Below are positions 25,889-33,868 of a stretch of 64,000 nt of DNA, one piece after another. The notes beneath the pieces were generated by a model. It had not been told where the DNA came from, did not search any database, and saw only the letters and a program-made list of their open reading frames with translations. Source of the stretch: Stenotrophomonas sp. 364 (lineage in GTDB: Bacteria > Pseudomonadota > Gammaproteobacteria > Xanthomonadales > Xanthomonadaceae). Both the position numbers and the translations under genes were made by a program. Position 1 is the first letter of the stretch; each line of letters opens with the position of its first letter. The stretch lies in NCBI RefSeq assembly GCF_009832905.1, contig NZ_CP047135.1, positions 4,132,001-4,196,000 on the forward strand, given 5' to 3'.

Positions 25889-26671
25889 ATGGATCTTGGA
25901 ATCGCCGGTCGCTGGGCGCTGGTCTGCGCCGCCAGCAAGGGCCTGGGGTTGGGCTGCGCCCGTGCACTGGTGCGCGAGGGTGTGAATGTCGTGGTGGCCG
26001 CACGTGGTGAAGACGCGCTCGACCGCGCGGTGCTGGAACTGCAGGCGCTGCCCGGCGCGCGCACGGTGGTCGGCGTGGTCGCCGACATCACCACCGTGGC
26101 CGGCCGCGATGCGGCCCTGGCCGCTTGCCCGCAGGTCGACATCCTGGTCAACAACGCTGGCGGCCCGCCCGCCGGGGATTTCCGCCAGTTCACCCGCGAC
26201 GACTGGATCGCCGCGCTGGATGCCAACATGCTGGCCCCGATCGAACTGATCCGCGCCACCGTGGACGGCATGATCGAGCGCGGCTTCGGCCGCGTGGTCA
26301 ACATCACCTCCTCCTCGGTGAAGGCGCCCATCGACATCCTGGGGCTGTCCAACGGCGCGCGCTCGGGGCTCACCGGCTTCGTCGCCGGCCTGGCCCGCAA
26401 GACCGTGGCCCACAACGTCACCCTCAACAACCTGCTGCCCGGCCAGTTCGACACCGACCGCCTGCGCGGCAACTTCGCCTACCTGGCCCAGCAGCAGGGC
26501 ATCGACGCCGGCCAGATCGCCGAGCGCAAACGCACCCACATCCCGGCCGGCCGCTTCGGCACCGCCGACGAGTTCGGCGCCGCCTGCGCCTTCCTGTGCA
26601 GCGCGCACGCCGGGTACATCACCGGGCAGAACCTGCTGATCGACGGCGGCGCCTACCCGGGCACGTTCTGA
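25889..26671 (+). CDS. SDR-fold oxidoreductase-like protein with degenerate catalytic site
   Basis: A 260-residue short-chain dehydrogenase-like protein. The cofactor loop is CAASKGLGLGCA, and NNAGG and the C-terminal IDGGAYPGTF are typical. The catalytic YxxxK is replaced by SNGAR (in LGLSNGARSGLTGF), so Tyr becomes Ser and Lys becomes Arg. This fits the 'BKR-like' SDR subgroup that lacks the normal tetrad. It lies between bioH and bioC, in the same direction. A role in pimeloyl-thioester metabolism is possible but not shown. Confidence 0.85.
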   Translation: MDLGIAGRWALVCAASKGLGLGCARALVREGVNVVVAARGEDALDRAVLELQALPGARTVVGVVADITTVAGRDAALAACPQVDILVNNAGGPPAGDFRQFTRDDWIAALDANMLAPIELIRATVDGMIERGFGRVVNITSSSVKAPIDILGLSNGARSGLTGFVAGLARKTVAHNVTLNNLLPGQFDTDRLRGNFAYLAQQQGIDAGQIAERKRTHIPAGRFGTADEFGAACAFLCSAHAGYITGQNLLIDGGAYPGTF

Positions 26672-26704
26672 CCTTCGCACCCTTGTTTTCGCAGTGAGCC
26701 TTCC

Positions 26705-27589
26705 ATGACGTCCAGCTTCGATCCCCGCCACGTCCGCCGCGCGTTCTCGCGTGCCGCCGCCAGCTACGACGCCGCCGCCGCGCTGCAGCGCGAGGTGGAA
26801 AAACGCCTGCTGGAATCGCTGGACTACCTGGAAGACCGCCAGCCGCAGGTCGTGCTGGACGTGGGCAGCGGCACCGGCCACGCCACCGCGGCGATGAAGA
26901 AGCGCTGGCCCAAGGCGCAGGTGATCGCGCTGGACCTGGCCGAACCGATGCTGCGCGAGGCCAAGAAGCAGGCCGGCTGGTGGAAGCCGTTCACCCGCGT
27001 ATGCGCCGATGCGCAGGCGCTGCCGTTGCTGGACCAGAGCGTGGATGTGATCTACAGCAACCTGTGCCTGCAGTGGGTCGAGGACCTGCCGGCGGTGTTT
27101 GCCGGGTTCCGCCGCGTGCTCAAGCCGGGTGGGCTGCTGCTGTGCTCCACCTTCGGCCCGGAAACGCTGATCGAACTGCGCGACGCCTTCAGCCAGGCCG
27201 ACGCGGTGCCGCACGTGAGCCGCTTCGCGCCGATCGCGCAGTTCGGCGACGCGCTGATGATGGCTGGCTTCCGCGACCCGGTGCTGGACCGCGACCTGTT
27301 CACCCTCACCTACGACGACATGACCGCACTGATGCGCGAGCTGCAGGCCATCGGTGCCACCAACGCGCGCCATGACCGCCGCCACACGCTCACCGGCCGC
27401 GGCCGCTTCGCCGCCGCCCGCGCCGCCTACGAACCGCTGCGCCGCGAAGACGGCAAGCTGCCCAGCAGCTGGGAAGTGATCTACGCCCACGCCTGGGCGC
27501 CCGAAGCCGGCGCCCCGATCCGCGAACAGGGCCGCGACGTGGCCAGCGTGCCGGTATCGGCCATCCCGATCCGCCGCCGCACCCCGTAG
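26705..27589 (+). CDS. bioC: Malonyl-ACP O-methyltransferase
   Basis: A 294-residue SAM-dependent methyltransferase that starts pimelate synthesis by methylating malonyl-ACP. The SAM motif is VLDVGSGTGHATAAM, and the BioC-type stretches are FSRAAASYDAAAALQ, NLCLQWVEDLPAVF and STFGPETLIELRDAF. The stop TAG at 27587-27589 is part of the GTAG head of the first REP in the downstream array. It completes bioB-bioF-bioH-(SDR)-bioC; bioA and bioD are not in the window. Confidence 0.95.
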   Translation: MTSSFDPRHVRRAFSRAAASYDAAAALQREVEKRLLESLDYLEDRQPQVVLDVGSGTGHATAAMKKRWPKAQVIALDLAEPMLREAKKQAGWWKPFTRVCADAQALPLLDQSVDVIYSNLCLQWVEDLPAVFAGFRRVLKPGGLLLCSTFGPETLIELRDAFSQADAVPHVSRFAPIAQFGDALMMAGFRDPVLDRDLFTLTYDDMTALMRELQAIGATNARHDRRHTLTGRGRFAAARAAYEPLRREDGKLPSSWEVIYAHAWAPEAGAPIREQGRDVASVPVSAIPIRRRTP

Positions 27590-27767
27590 AGCGGGGCTCT
27601 GCCCCGCCGCGACACACCATCACCCCGTAGAGCGGGGCTCTGCCCCGCTGCGACATACCGTCACCCCGTAGAGCGGGGCTCTGCCCCGCCGCGACACACC
27701 ACCACCCCGTAGAGCGGGGCTCTGCCCCGCTGCGACATACCGTCAGCGGGGCAGAGCCCCGCTCTAC
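27581..27767. repeat. REP array: four 41-bp direct units and one inverted copy
   Basis: Direct units start at 27581, 27622, 27663 and 27704. Each holds GTAGAGCGGGGC-TCT-GCCCCGC and a short linker that alternates between two versions (CCGCGACACACC, CTGCGACATACC). An inverted copy occupies 27746-27767. The array separates the converging bioC and ydcF-like genes, and the GTAG heads at both ends supply their stop codons. Confidence 0.92.
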
Positions 27768-28363
27768 GCCGGGAACAGGTCCCGGTGGAAGAAATAGATC
27801 TCCTGCACCAGGAATTTCCAGCTGGTGTGGAAGCTGCGGAAGCGCGTGCTCGGGGTGGAGGAGGCCAGCGCATCGATGCCCAGCTCGCGCGCCAGCCGCA
27901 GCGCGCGCGCCATGTGCAGCGGGTCGCTGACGATGATCACCCGGTGCAGCTTGCGCTGCTGCATCAACCGCCGCGCCTCGATCAAGTTCTGGCGGGTGGT
28001 GCGCGAGGCGGTCTCGATCAGGATCGCCTCGTCCGGAATCCCCTGCTTGAGCGCATAGCGGCGCGCCACCTGCGATTCGGAGAAGCGCGCGCCGGTACCG
28101 CCGTAGCCGCCGGTGAAAATCAGAAGCGGCGCATAGCCGGCCTCGTACAGATCCAGGCCATGGCGGATGCGTTCCTCAAACACCGGTGACGGCTTGGCGT
28201 CATACGCGGCCGCGCCCAGCACGATGATCGCGTCGGCCTTGGCCGCCTGGTCGCGCTCGCCCACCCACACGATCCACGCGGTGACGCCCAGCAGCCAGGC
28301 CACCAGCAGAATGCACAGCCGCCATACCCAGCCCAGCAGCCCGACCCCGGCACGGCGGCTCAT
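27764..28363 (-). CDS. YdcF/SanA-like DUF218 membrane protein
   Basis: A 199-residue protein with one N-terminal membrane helix (LCILLVAWLLGVTAWIVWV) and a periplasmic DUF218 domain: ADAIIVLGAAAYDAKPSPVFEERI, LIFTGGYGG and IVSDPLHMARALRLARELG. Relatives include ElyC, SanA and YdcF, which are linked to envelope and lipid-carrier metabolism. The start ATG at 28363 overlaps the upstream dehydratase stop (ATGA). The stop codon TAG is read from the inverted REP. Confidence 0.85.
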   Translation of the reverse strand: MSRRAGVGLLGWVWRLCILLVAWLLGVTAWIVWVGERDQAAKADAIIVLGAAAYDAKPSPVFEERIRHGLDLYEAGYAPLLIFTGGYGGTGARFSESQVARRYALKQGIPDEAILIETASRTTRQNLIEARRLMQQRKLHRVIIVSDPLHMARALRLARELGIDALASSTPSTRFRSFHTSWKFLVQEIYFFHRDLFPA

Positions 28364-29319
28364 GCGCGCACCCACGGCAAGGCATCCAGGTCGACATTGC
28401 CGCCCGACAGCACCACGCCTACCCGCTGCCCGGCAAACCGCTCCGGGGTGGCGAGGATGGCCGCCAGCGTGATCGCCGACGACGGTTCCACCACCTGCTT
28501 GAGCACCTGCCAGAGCAGGCGCATGGCCGCCACGGTGGCGGTATCGGCCACGGTGATGACCTCGGCCGCGCCGTGCAGCAGCGCGAAGTTCGGTGCGCCC
28601 AAGGTGGTGCGCAGGCCATCGCACAGCGTGTCCGGGGTGAAATCGATGCGGCGTTCGCCGGCCGCCAGCGAGCGCGCGGTATCGGCCGCGCCCTCCGGCT
28701 CGGCCAGCACCAGTCGGGTCTGCGGTGCCAGCGCCTGCAATGCCAGCCGCGTGCCCGATGCCAGCCCGCCGCCGCCCACCGGCACCACCACCACGTCGAA
28801 CGGGCCGTGGCTGCGCAGCAGCTCCAGCGCCGCCGTGCCCTGCCCGGCGATCACCCGCGGGTCGGCATAGGGGTGCACCAGGCTGGCGCCGGTCTCGGCC
28901 TGCACCTGCGCGCACATGGCTTCACGCGCGGCGATGCTGGCCTCGCAGCGCCACACGGTGGCGCCGTGCCGGGCGATGTTGGCCAGCTTCGCGCCCACCG
29001 CGCCCTGCGGCACCACCACGTTGCAGGCGATGCCGCGGGTACGCGCGGCCAGCGCCAACGCGGCACCGTGGTTGCCCGAGGAATGGGTGACCACCCCGCG
29101 TGCGGCCTGGTCCGGGTCCAGCGACCAGACAGCGTTGCAGGCCCCGCGGAACTTGAAGGCCCCGCCACGCTGCAGGTGCTCGCCCTTGAACAGCAGCGAC
29201 GCCCCCGCCAACCCGTCCAGGGCGCGCGAGTGCAGCACCGGGGTCACGCTGGCATGCGGGGCAATGCGTGCGGCGGCCGCCAGCAGGTCGTCGACACAGG
29301 GCAAGGGTGAATCGCTCAT
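28360..29319 (-). CDS. Serine/threonine dehydratase-like PLP enzyme
   Basis: A 319-residue fold type II PLP enzyme. The PLP lysine is in GAFKFRGA, the substrate loop is THSSGNHGAALA and the phosphate cup is VPVGGGGLASG. Its length without a regulatory ACT domain fits threonine/serine dehydratase of the catabolic type or serine racemase. It cannot be assigned further from sequence. It is coupled to the YdcF-like gene. Confidence 0.85.
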   Translation of the reverse strand: MSDSPLPCVDDLLAAAARIAPHASVTPVLHSRALDGLAGASLLFKGEHLQRGGAFKFRGACNAVWSLDPDQAARGVVTHSSGNHGAALALAARTRGIACNVVVPQGAVGAKLANIARHGATVWRCEASIAAREAMCAQVQAETGASLVHPYADPRVIAGQGTAALELLRSHGPFDVVVVPVGGGGLASGTRLALQALAPQTRLVLAEPEGAADTARSLAAGERRIDFTPDTLCDGLRTTLGAPNFALLHGAAEVITVADTATVAAMRLLWQVLKQVVEPSSAITLAAILATPERFAGQRVGVVLSGGNVDLDALPWVRA

Positions 29320-29465
29320 GACGCAAGATTAACGTATGGCCCCGGTTCGCACCGCCCCGCCTGAACGTGACACGATGGCAATCATTCAGCGGATCGAGCC
29401 GGAGTTAAGGGCCGATTCAATGCGCCGGGCCGAAGCTGGCCGCATACCCTCGGGGGGAACCCATC

Positions 29466-29972
29466 ATGAAAATGCGCCTGATGTTCGCCGGTGGCCTGCT
29501 GTTGGCCCTGTCCGGCTGCGCCACCTACGACTATGTCGGCGGTGGTGCCGGCAGCGGTTACTACCACGGCGCGCCGTCGGTGGAGTACCGCTATCCCTAT
29601 GGGTACCCGTCCGGTTACGGCCCCGGCTACTACGGTGGCGGGTACTACGGCGGTGGCTATGGCTACGGCAACCCGTATTACCGCCCGTATCCGAACTATC
29701 GCCCCCCGCACAACCACCGCCCGCCGCCGCGTCCGGGCAACGGGGGCAATCCGCCGGTGCGGCCGGATCGCCCGGATCGCCCGCGCCCGTCGTACAACGG
29801 CGGCTCGCCGTGGCGGAACATGGATTCGGTGGGCGGTCGGCCGCCTCAGCAACAGCGTCCGTCGCCGCCGCCGCAGGCACGCCCCGCCCAGGCGCCGCGC
29901 CCGGCCCAGCGGTCCAACGGTTCGCCGTGGCGGAACATGGACAATTTGAACCAGCGCACAGTTGAGCCCTGA
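29466..29972 (+). CDS. Gly/Tyr/Pro-rich lipoprotein with repeated SPWRNMD motif
   Basis: A 168-residue predicted lipoprotein with lipobox LSGC (Cys18). A Tyr/Gly/Pro-rich region (residues about 22-80) is followed by Pro/Arg-rich sequence. The motif GSPWRNMD occurs twice (about residues 113-121 and 152-159), once mid-tail and once close to the end. No enzyme domain is recognised. It is probably a surface or periplasmic structural protein. Confidence 0.75.
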   Translation: MKMRLMFAGGLLLALSGCATYDYVGGGAGSGYYHGAPSVEYRYPYGYPSGYGPGYYGGGYYGGGYGYGNPYYRPYPNYRPPHNHRPPPRPGNGGNPPVRPDRPDRPRPSYNGGSPWRNMDSVGGRPPQQQRPSPPPQARPAQAPRPAQRSNGSPWRNMDNLNQRTVEP

Positions 29973-30143
29973 TCCATCTTGATTTTCACCACCCACCCGG
30001 TTCACTCTAGGCGGGTGGTGACGGCCTCGGTCGCAAAGTGACAAAAGCGACACGGCACGTCACATCCAGCTCTATGTCGATATCCGCCGGGATTCTCTGG
30101 ATCCCCCCTGTTCCGGCCCTGTCGGATGTCGGCACCTACAACG
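29973..30143. other. Intergenic leader region before the plus-strand terminator
   Basis: This 171-bp stretch holds a GC-rich inverted repeat (CACCACCC at 29988-29995 pairing with GGGTGGTG) soon after the lipoprotein stop. No gene is seen. It could be the 3' UTR of the lipoprotein gene or a separate short transcript ending at the next terminator. Confidence 0.4.
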
Positions 30144-30178
30144 CAGAAGGCCCCGCCATGGCGGGGCCTTCTGTTTTT
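30144..30178 (+). terminator. Strong Rho-independent terminator
   Basis: A 30-bp perfect palindrome (CAGAAGGCCCCGCC with its complement around AT) is followed directly by five T. It ends transcription coming from the lipoprotein side. Confidence 0.85.
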
Positions 30179-30196
30179 GGATCGTGGCATGGGCGC

Positions 30197-30234
30197 AAAA
30201 AAACAGGGCCGGCAGTCCCCCGACTGCCGGCCCT
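30197..30234 (-). terminator. Rho-independent terminator of the predicted small RNA
   Basis: On the minus strand AGGGCCGGCAGTC pairs perfectly with its complement across a GGGG loop, then a seven-T run after TG. On the plus strand only a weak T-rich stretch follows, so the minus direction is the functional one. Confidence 0.8.
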
Positions 30235-30320
30235 TCTGCTTCCCCTGGTTGCGCATGGACCGGCCCCTGTTCCAATTCCGGTCCGTAACGCCAAACGGCG
30301 CCTGCCAGCCTGGGTGCTAT
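30197..30320 (-). ncRNA. Predicted sigma-54-dependent small RNA
   Basis: A transcript of about 120 nt is predicted on the minus strand from about 30319. It has three hairpins: CGCC-GUUU-GGCG (30300-30289), GGACCGG...CCGGUCC (30284-30257) and a terminator stem of 13 bp (30234-30205) closed by GGGG and followed by seven U (30203-30197). A near-consensus sigma-54 promoter stands at the right distance upstream. No protein-coding frame explains the conserved-looking structure. The RNA family is not recognised. Confidence 0.65.
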
Positions 30321-30329
30321 TGGGTTATC

Positions 30330-30345
30330 TGCAGAAAACGTGCCA
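30330..30345 (-). promoter_or_regulatory. Sigma-54 promoter
   Basis: The minus strand reads TGGCACGTTTTCTGCA, against the consensus TGGCACGNNNNTTGCA. The only mismatch is C for T at one position, and the essential GG (-24) and GC (-12) have correct spacing. The predicted transcription start is about 30319-30320. Confidence 0.7.
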
Positions 30346-30383
30346 ACTTGAGGGTTGATTTCAGCGACAGCCACGATTGGCGC

Positions 30384-30389
30384 TAAAAT
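30384..30389 (+). promoter_or_regulatory. Candidate -10 element for mnmG
   Basis: TAAAAT (five of six consensus) lies 62 bp before the mnmG start, with a weak TTCAGC at the -35 position 18 bp upstream. It is divergent from the sigma-54 promoter. Confidence 0.4.
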
Positions 30390-30450
30390 CACCACCCACG
30401 CCCTGCTTCCAGGGCCGTTCCGGGCCCCCGTGCCCCCGAGCCCCATCGAA

Positions 30451-32340
30451 ATGACCGACTCCTTCTACCGTTACGACGTCATCGTCATCGGCGGCGGCCA
30501 CGCCGGCACCGAAGCTGCGCTGGCGGCTGCGCGCAGCGGCGCACGCACCTTGCTGCTGACCCACAACGTGGAAACCATCGGCGCGATGAGCTGCAACCCG
30601 GCCATCGGCGGGATCGGCAAGGGCCACCTGGTGAAGGAGATCGACGCCCTGGGCGGGGCCATGGCGCATGCCGCCGACCGCGCCGGCATCCAGTGGCGCA
30701 CCCTCAATGCCTCCAAGGGCCCGGCCGTGCGCGCCACCCGCTGCCAGGCCGACCGCAACCTCTACCGCATGGCGATCCGCCAGATCGTGGAAGCCCAGCC
30801 GAACCTGACCGTGTTCCAGGCAGCGGTGGACGACCTGGTGATCGACGGCGACACCGTGCGCGGCGCGATCACCCAGACCGGGCTGACCTTCCACGCCCCG
30901 GCCGTGGTGCTCACCGCAGGCACCTTCCTGGCCGGCAAGATCCACGTGGGCCAGACCCAGTACGCCGCCGGCCGCATGGGCGACCCGCCGGCCACCACGC
31001 TGGCCGCGCGCCTGCGCGAGCGTCCGTTCGTGATCGACCGCCTGAAGACCGGCACGCCGCCGCGCATCGACGGCCGTTCGCTGGACTACCGCGTAATGGA
31101 CGAGCAGCCCGGCGACGACCCGCGCCCGGTGATGTCCTTCCTGGGTGACCAGGCCGAACACCCGGCCCAGGTGAGCTGCTGGATCACCCACACCAGCGAG
31201 CGCACGCACGAGATCATCCGCAGCGCCCTGCACCGCTCGCCGCTGTACAGCGGCCAGATCGAAGGCATCGGCCCGCGTTACTGCCCGTCGATCGAAGACA
31301 AGGTGGTGCGCTTCGCCGAGAAGGCCAGCCACCAGATCTTCGTCGAGCCCGAAGGGCTGGACGTGGTGGAGATCTACCCCAACGGCATTTCCACCTCGCT
31401 GCCGTTCGACGTGCAGCTGGCGCTGGTGCGCAGCATCACCGGTTTCGAGAACGCACACATCACCCGCCCCGGCTACGCGATCGAGTACGACTTCTTCGAC
31501 CCGCGCGGGCTCGACAACACCCTGCAGACCAAGAGCGTGTCCGGGCTGTTCTTCGCCGGCCAGATCAACGGCACCACCGGCTATGAAGAAGCCGCCGCGC
31601 AGGGCCTGCTGGCCGGCATCAACGCCGCCCGCCACGTGCGCGAACAGGCCGGCTGGTGCCCGCGCCGCGACGAGGCGTACCTGGGCGTGCTGGTCGACGA
31701 CCTGATCACCCACGGCACCACCGAGCCGTACCGCATGTTCACCAGCCGCGCCGAATACCGCCTGCAGCTGCGCGAGGACAACGCCGACGTGCGCCTGACC
31801 GGCACCGGCCGCGAACTGGGCCTGGTGGATGACCGCCGCTGGGCCGCGTTCCAGACCAAGCAGGAGGCGGTGGCCACGGAATCGGCACGCCTGCGCGCGC
31901 TCTGGGCCACCCCCGGCAATGCACTGGGCCGCGAAGTGGAAGCCACGCTGGGCGTGGCGGTCAGCCGCGAAACCAACGTGCTGGACCTGATCAAGCGCCC
32001 CGAACTGGACTACGCCCAGCTCATGCAGGTGCCGTCACTGGGGCCGGCGGTGGCCGACCCGAAGGTGGCCGAACAGGTCGAGATCGGCGTGAAGTACGCC
32101 GGCTACCTGGACCGCCAGCGCGATGAGATCGCGCGCCAGCAGCGCCACGAGAACACCGCCATCGCCAGCGACTTCGACTACGCCGGCGTGCGCGGGTTGT
32201 CGGCCGAGGTGCAGCAGAAGCTCGAACGCGTGCGCCCGCAGACCATCGGCCAGGCCCAGCGCATCCCCGGCATGACCCCGGCCGCGATCTCGCTGCTGCT
32301 GGTGCACCTGGAACGCGCGCGCCGCATCCGCGCCGCATGA
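30451..32340 (+). CDS. mnmG: tRNA uridine-5-carboxymethylaminomethyl modification enzyme
   Basis: A 629-residue FAD-dependent enzyme that, with MnmE, modifies the wobble uridine of several tRNAs. The FAD motif is [15 protein letters not shown]. Family signatures are [47 protein letters not shown] and [18 protein letters not shown]. The ATG at 30451 begins directly at the conserved N-terminus; an upstream in-frame start would add 32 unlikely residues. Its last 17 codons are duplicated twice more in the downstream tandem repeat. Confidence 0.97.
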   Translation: MTDSFYRYDVIVIGGGHAGTEAALAAARSGARTLLLTHNVETIGAMSCNPAIGGIGKGHLVKEIDALGGAMAHAADRAGIQWRTLNASKGPAVRATRCQADRNLYRMAIRQIVEAQPNLTVFQAAVDDLVIDGDTVRGAITQTGLTFHAPAVVLTAGTFLAGKIHVGQTQYAAGRMGDPPATTLAARLRERPFVIDRLKTGTPPRIDGRSLDYRVMDEQPGDDPRPVMSFLGDQAEHPAQVSCWITHTSERTHEIIRSALHRSPLYSGQIEGIGPRYCPSIEDKVVRFAEKASHQIFVEPEGLDVVEIYPNGISTSLPFDVQLALVRSITGFENAHITRPGYAIEYDFFDPRGLDNTLQTKSVSGLFFAGQINGTTGYEEAAAQGLLAGINAARHVREQAGWCPRRDEAYLGVLVDDLITHGTTEPYRMFTSRAEYRLQLREDNADVRLTGTGRELGLVDDRRWAAFQTKQEAVATESARLRALWATPGNALGREVEATLGVAVSRETNVLDLIKRPELDYAQLMQVPSLGPAVADPKVAEQVEIGVKYAGYLDRQRDEIARQQRHENTAIASDFDYAGVRGLSAEVQQKLERVRPQTIGQAQRIPGMTPAAISLLLVHLERARRIRAA

Positions 32341-32396
32341 CACACCACCCCGCCGCATAACACGCCACCCCACCGGGTAACGCGGCACCCCACCAG

Positions 32397-32506
32397 GTAG
32401 AGCCGACCGTTGGTCGGCTGCTCCAAATGCCGGTAGAGCCGACCGTTGGTCGGCTGCACAGCATCCGCCGCCGGGTTCCTGGCAGCCGACCAACGGTCGG
32501 CTCTAC
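32397..32506. repeat. Three GTAG REPs, triplication unit 1
   Basis: Two direct REPs at 32397-32420 and 32433-32456 and one inverted at 32483-32506. All have the stem AGCCGACC/GGTCGGCT. Confidence 0.9.
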
Positions 32507-32565
32507 CCCCGGGTGGGTGCGTGCCGTTGCGCATGGCGGGCGGCGGGCGCCCCCGCGTTATCATC

Positions 32566-32623
32566 AGGGATCTCGCTGCTGCTGGTGCACCTGGAACGCG
32601 CGCGCCGCATCCGCGCCGCATAG
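32566..32623 (+). pseudogene. Duplicated 3' fragment of mnmG (copy 2)
   Basis: This is the second copy of the final mnmG codons, ending in TAG instead of TGA. It has no start codon or ribosome site, so it is a non-functional by-product of the tandem duplication. Confidence 0.8.
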
Positions 32624-32679
32624 CACGCCACCCCACGGCATAACACGCCACCCCACCGGGTAACGCGGCACCCCACCAG

Positions 32680-32789
32680 GTAGAGCCGACCGTTGGTCGG
32701 CTGCTCCAAATGCCGGTAGAGCCGACCGTTGGTCGGCTGCACAGCATCCGCCGCCGGGTTCCTGGCAGCCGACCAACGGTCGGCTCTAC
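32680..32789. repeat. Three GTAG REPs, triplication unit 2
   Basis: Direct REPs at 32680-32703 and 32716-32739, inverted REP at 32766-32789, identical in layout to unit 1. Confidence 0.9.
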
Positions 32790-32852
32790 CCCCGGGTGGG
32801 TGCGTGCCGTTGCGCATGGCGGGCGTCGGGCGCCCCCGCGTTATCATCAGGA

Positions 32853-32906
32853 ATCTCGCTTCTGCTGGTGCACCTGGAACGCGCGCGCCGCATCCGCGCC
32901 GCATGA
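32853..32906 (+). pseudogene. Duplicated 3' fragment of mnmG (copy 3)
   Basis: Third copy of the mnmG end, with one G-to-T change near its start and the original TGA stop. It is not translated as a gene. Confidence 0.8.
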
Positions 32907-32942
32907 CACACCACCCCGCCGGGTAACGCGGCACCCCACCAG

Positions 32943-33052
32943 GTAGAGCCGACCGTTGGTCGGCTGCTCCAAATGCCGGTAGAGCCGACCGTTGGTCGGC
33001 TGCACAGCATCCGCCGCCGGGTTCCTGGCAGCCGACCAACGGTCGGCTCTAC
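32943..33052. repeat. Three GTAG REPs, triplication unit 3
   Basis: Direct REPs at 32943-32966 and 32979-33002, inverted REP at 33029-33052. Confidence 0.9.
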
Positions 33053-33169
33053 CCCCGGGTGGGTGCGTGCCGTTGCGCATGGCGGGCGTCGGGCGCCCCC
33101 GCGTTATCATCAGGGGCCGGGACAACGCTGCAGGCGGCGTACCCGCCCCTGCCTTGCCGGAGTTTGCGC

Positions 33170-33700
33170 ATGTCCCCGATCCGCCCCTACCTCGACAAGC
33201 GTCCCGTCCTTGGCGAGCGCTGCTACATCGACCCGGCCTGCACCATCATCGGTGACGTGGTCCTGGGCGATGACGTGTCGGTCTGGCCGGGCACGGTGAT
33301 CCGCGGCGACGTCAACCATGTCAGGATCGGCGCGCGGAGCAACATCCAGGACGGCACCATCATCCATGTCAGCCACCATAGCCCGTACAACCTGGAAGGC
33401 TTCCCGACGCTGATCGGCGAGGGCGTGACCGTGGGCCATGGCACCATCATCCATGCCTGCACCATCGGCGATTACAGCCTGATCGGCATGGGCGCGTGCA
33501 TCCTCGACGGGGCACGGGTGGAGCAGCACGGCTTCGTCGGCGCCGGTGCCGTGGTGGGCCCGGGCAAGGTGGTGGGCGAAGGCGAACTGTGGGTGGGCAA
33601 CCCGGCGCGCCTGGTGCGCACGCTGACCAGCAAGCAGATCGAATCGCTGCACTACTCGGCCGACCACTACGTGCGGCTCAAGGACACCTACCTGGGCTGA
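33170..33700 (+). CDS. Gamma-carbonic-anhydrase-like (LbetaH) protein
   Basis: A 176-residue left-handed beta-helix protein of the YrdA/PaaY/gamma-carbonic-anhydrase type. Hexapeptide repeats run through GDVVLGDDVSVWPGTVIRGD, and metal-binding His are in DGTIIHVSHHSPYN and VGHGTIIHACTIG. The start at 33170 has GGAG upstream; a longer in-frame reading starts inside the repeat region and is rejected. A TATCAT box ends each of the three upstream repeat units (32559, 32842, 33105), so its promoter region may have been amplified. Confidence 0.88.
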   Translation: MSPIRPYLDKRPVLGERCYIDPACTIIGDVVLGDDVSVWPGTVIRGDVNHVRIGARSNIQDGTIIHVSHHSPYNLEGFPTLIGEGVTVGHGTIIHACTIGDYSLIGMGACILDGARVEQHGFVGAGAVVGPGKVVGEGELWVGNPARLVRTLTSKQIESLHYSADHYVRLKDTYLG

Positions 33701-33868
33701 TCGCGCGCGGGACGGTCGCAACCGCCATCGCCCTGCCCGCAGCGCTGGGCATCGGCCCGGCCGCACGGTAAAGTCCACAGCCGACCAGGAAGCAGTCGAG
33801 AACCGCATGCCCCCGCTGGCAGCAGACCGGAGAGGATTCCGGCACATCGTTTCCGGCCCCGTGCGCGC

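Larger units (their letters stand above)
32287..33114. repeat. Tandem triplication of mnmG tail plus REP cluster (283/283/263 bp)
   Basis: Units begin at 32287, 32570 and 32853 with the same ATCTCGCT sequence. Each repeats the last 54 bp of mnmG, a short CACCCC-rich linker, three REPs and a TTATCATCAGG end. The third unit lacks 20 bp of the linker, itself a small internal repeat. Point differences are few, so the event looks recent. The non-coding span 32341-33169 contains nothing else recognised. Confidence 0.93.

Noticed and set aside
27581..27767. Regular 41-bp periodicity resembling a CRISPR array
   Set aside because: The units are palindromic REPs with near-identical linkers, not repeats separated by unique spacers, and no cas genes are present.
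30002..30256. Small minus-strand open frame across the terminators near 30.2 kb
   Set aside because: It would have to be translated through both terminator hairpins, and it starts inside the predicted small RNA. It has no ribosome site or recognisable domain.
32021..33125. Several repeated small open frames within the mnmG-tail/REP repeats
   Set aside because: They consist of translated REP sequence and duplicated mnmG ends, in several frames and on both strands, without start signals.
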